Shown here piece by piece: positions 11,937-12,642 of a stretch of DNA of 12,642 nt (its first letter is position 1; each line of letters opens with the position of its first letter). The notes beneath the pieces were generated by a model, which had not been told where the DNA came from, made no database searches, and was given only the letters and a program-made list of their open reading frames with translations. Origin of the DNA: CAYWEP01 sp964608945 (lineage in GTDB: Bacteria; Patescibacteriota; Microgenomatia; Levybacterales; UBA12049); NCBI GenBank assembly GCA_964608945.1, contig CAZSQB010000025.1:1-12642 (forward strand), written 5' to 3'. The position numbers and the translations under genes were made by a program.

Positions 11937-12642
11937 ATGAATATTATAAAAACAGTTAACATCAAAGGCTTGGGCAAAAAGCTGCATGGCAAAGTCCGCG
12001 ATTTCTATATTCTTAAGGATCGGCGAATCCTCGTGACCACAGACAGGCAGTCAGCCTTTGACGTCATCCTCGGCCACATTCCGCACAAAGGTCAAGTCCT
12101 CAATCAACTTTCTCAATTTTGGTTTGACAAAACAAAAAAGATCATTCCCAATCACATGATTTCAGTACCTGATCCTAATGTTATGATCGTCAAAGACACA
12201 AAGCCAATTCTTGTTGAGATGGTTGTCAGAGGCTATATGACTGGCGTCACAGTGACTGCTATCTGGCCGTCGTATCAGCGCGGAGAACGCATTATCTACG
12301 GCGTGAAATTCCCAGATGGCTTGAAAAAAAATGACAAATTACCCCACCCCGTTATTACGCCTACGTATCATGGCGACATCACAGGCAAAGGCGGACACGA
12401 CACGCGTCTGACCAAAAAGGAAATTGTCAGAAATAAAATCGTCCCGAAAAAACTCTATGAACAAATGGAAAAAGCATCGCTTGCACTATTCAGCTTTGGC
12501 CAGAAATGGTGTGAGAAACACGGCCTAATTCTTGTTGATACCAAGTATGAGTTCGGATTGTATAAAGACAAGCTCATATTAATTGACGAGATTCATACGC
12601 CTGACTCATCCCGCTTTTGGATAAAAGAAACGTATAAAAAAA
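11937..12642 (+). CDS. purC: SAICAR synthetase, 3' end outside the window
   Basis: About 235 codons are present, and the frame is open at the window end. PurC (EC 6.3.2.6) joins CAIR and aspartate using ATP to make SAICAR, the substrate of PurB. Visible motifs are GKVRDFYIL (18-26, ATP loop), TTDRQSAFDVILGHIPHKG (34-52), LVEMVVRGYMTG (substrate site), TYHGD...GGHD (acidic aspartate-site region), LILVDTKYEFGLY and IDEIHTPDSSRFW. The form with TYHGD/GGHD and the long insert resembles the longer type of about 290-300 aa found in yeast and some bacteria rather than the 237-aa E. coli type, so about 60 residues are probably missing. The ATG at 11937 gives the canonical N-terminus. A weak -10-like TACAAA (11926-11931) would put the transcript start at the ATG. 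It stands apart from purB-purE, separated by the small membrane operon. Confidence 0.96.
   Translation, partial: MNIIKTVNIKGLGKKLHGKVRDFYILKDRRILVTTDRQSAFDVILGHIPHKGQVLNQLSQFWFDKTKKIIPNHMISVPDPNVMIVKDTKPILVEMVVRGYMTGVTVTAIWPSYQRGERIIYGVKFPDGLKKNDKLPHPVITPTYHGDITGKGGHDTRLTKKEIVRNKIVPKKLYEQMEKASLALFSFGQKWCEKHGLILVDTKYEFGLYKDKLILIDEIHTPDSSRFWIKETYKK

Noticed and set aside
1..12642. Alternative genetic code with TGA as Gly or Trp
   Set aside because: TGA ends at least the O-antigen ligase-like gene, the HAD gene and the 115-aa gene at natural lengths, and conserved proteins show no internal TGA.
1..12642. Mobile element, integrase, att site or toxin-antitoxin module
   Set aside because: No transposase, recombinase or terminal repeats of such elements are seen; the only long inverted repeat is the HAD leader hairpin, which has no target-site duplication I could identify.

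Overview
The window looks like a chromosomal segment of a Candidate Phyla Radiation (Patescibacteria) bacterium, most likely of the Microgenomates type. This is an inference from gene style; no marker search was possible. The main clues are a secreted protein with a C-x5-C-x3-C-x8-C motif after a signal peptide, a one-helix protein with a tail of three NPF motifs, a signal-peptide/FN3 protein with an Asn-rich linker, small streamlined versions of core genes (RpoD of 362 aa), and many tiny membrane proteins. TGA is used as a stop (for example at 4445-4447 and 8772-8774), so the code is standard, unlike Absconditabacteria and Gracilibacteria.

Layout. Positions 1-1705 (minus) hold a probable three-gene envelope operon: a 382-aa exported protein with eight cysteine pairs, a 96-aa one-helix protein with NPF motifs, and the start of a Cys-rich exported protein that runs off the window. 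Positions 1776-3232 (minus) hold thiamine pyrophosphokinase (thiN) and, upstream of it, an FN3-domain exported protein. Positions 3338-4828 (plus) hold an O-antigen ligase/polymerase-like membrane protein and a 115-aa unknown whose 3' end overlaps rpoD tail to tail. Positions 4809-7726 (minus) hold dnaG-rpoD, the core of the macromolecular synthesis operon. Positions 7727-8018 are a 292-bp non-coding divergent region with a degenerate heptanucleotide tract on the dnaG side and a very long hairpin on the HAD side. Positions 8019-11238 (plus) hold a Cof-type HAD phosphatase, purB, purE and a 151-aa unknown coupled to purE. Positions 11239-11420 are mostly non-coding with a frameshifted small-ORF remnant. 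Positions 11421-11878 (minus) hold three tiny membrane-protein genes in overlapping or abutting order, two of them tandem paralogues. Positions 11937-12642 (plus) hold the start of purC, cut by the window end.

How it works together. PurE, PurC and PurB act in sequence in de novo purine synthesis: PurE makes CAIR, PurC makes SAICAR and PurB makes AICAR. PurB also makes AMP. ThiN makes the cofactor thiamine diphosphate. DnaG primes replication, and RpoD is the housekeeping sigma factor that should recognise the promoters seen here.

The most notable signals are: (1) strong sigma-70-type -10 elements, three of them the identical nonamer TGCTACAAT, placed so close to start codons that most operon-leading genes should make leaderless or near-leaderless mRNAs, while operon-internal genes carry Shine-Dalgarno sequences; (2) an ungapped 47-bp-arm imperfect hairpin filling the whole predicted leader of the HAD gene; (3) a perfect 9-bp palindrome around the -35 of the FN3-protein promoter; (4) an exported repeat protein whose 16 cysteines fall into eight evenly phased pairs; (5) two short tandem paralogous one-helix proteins.
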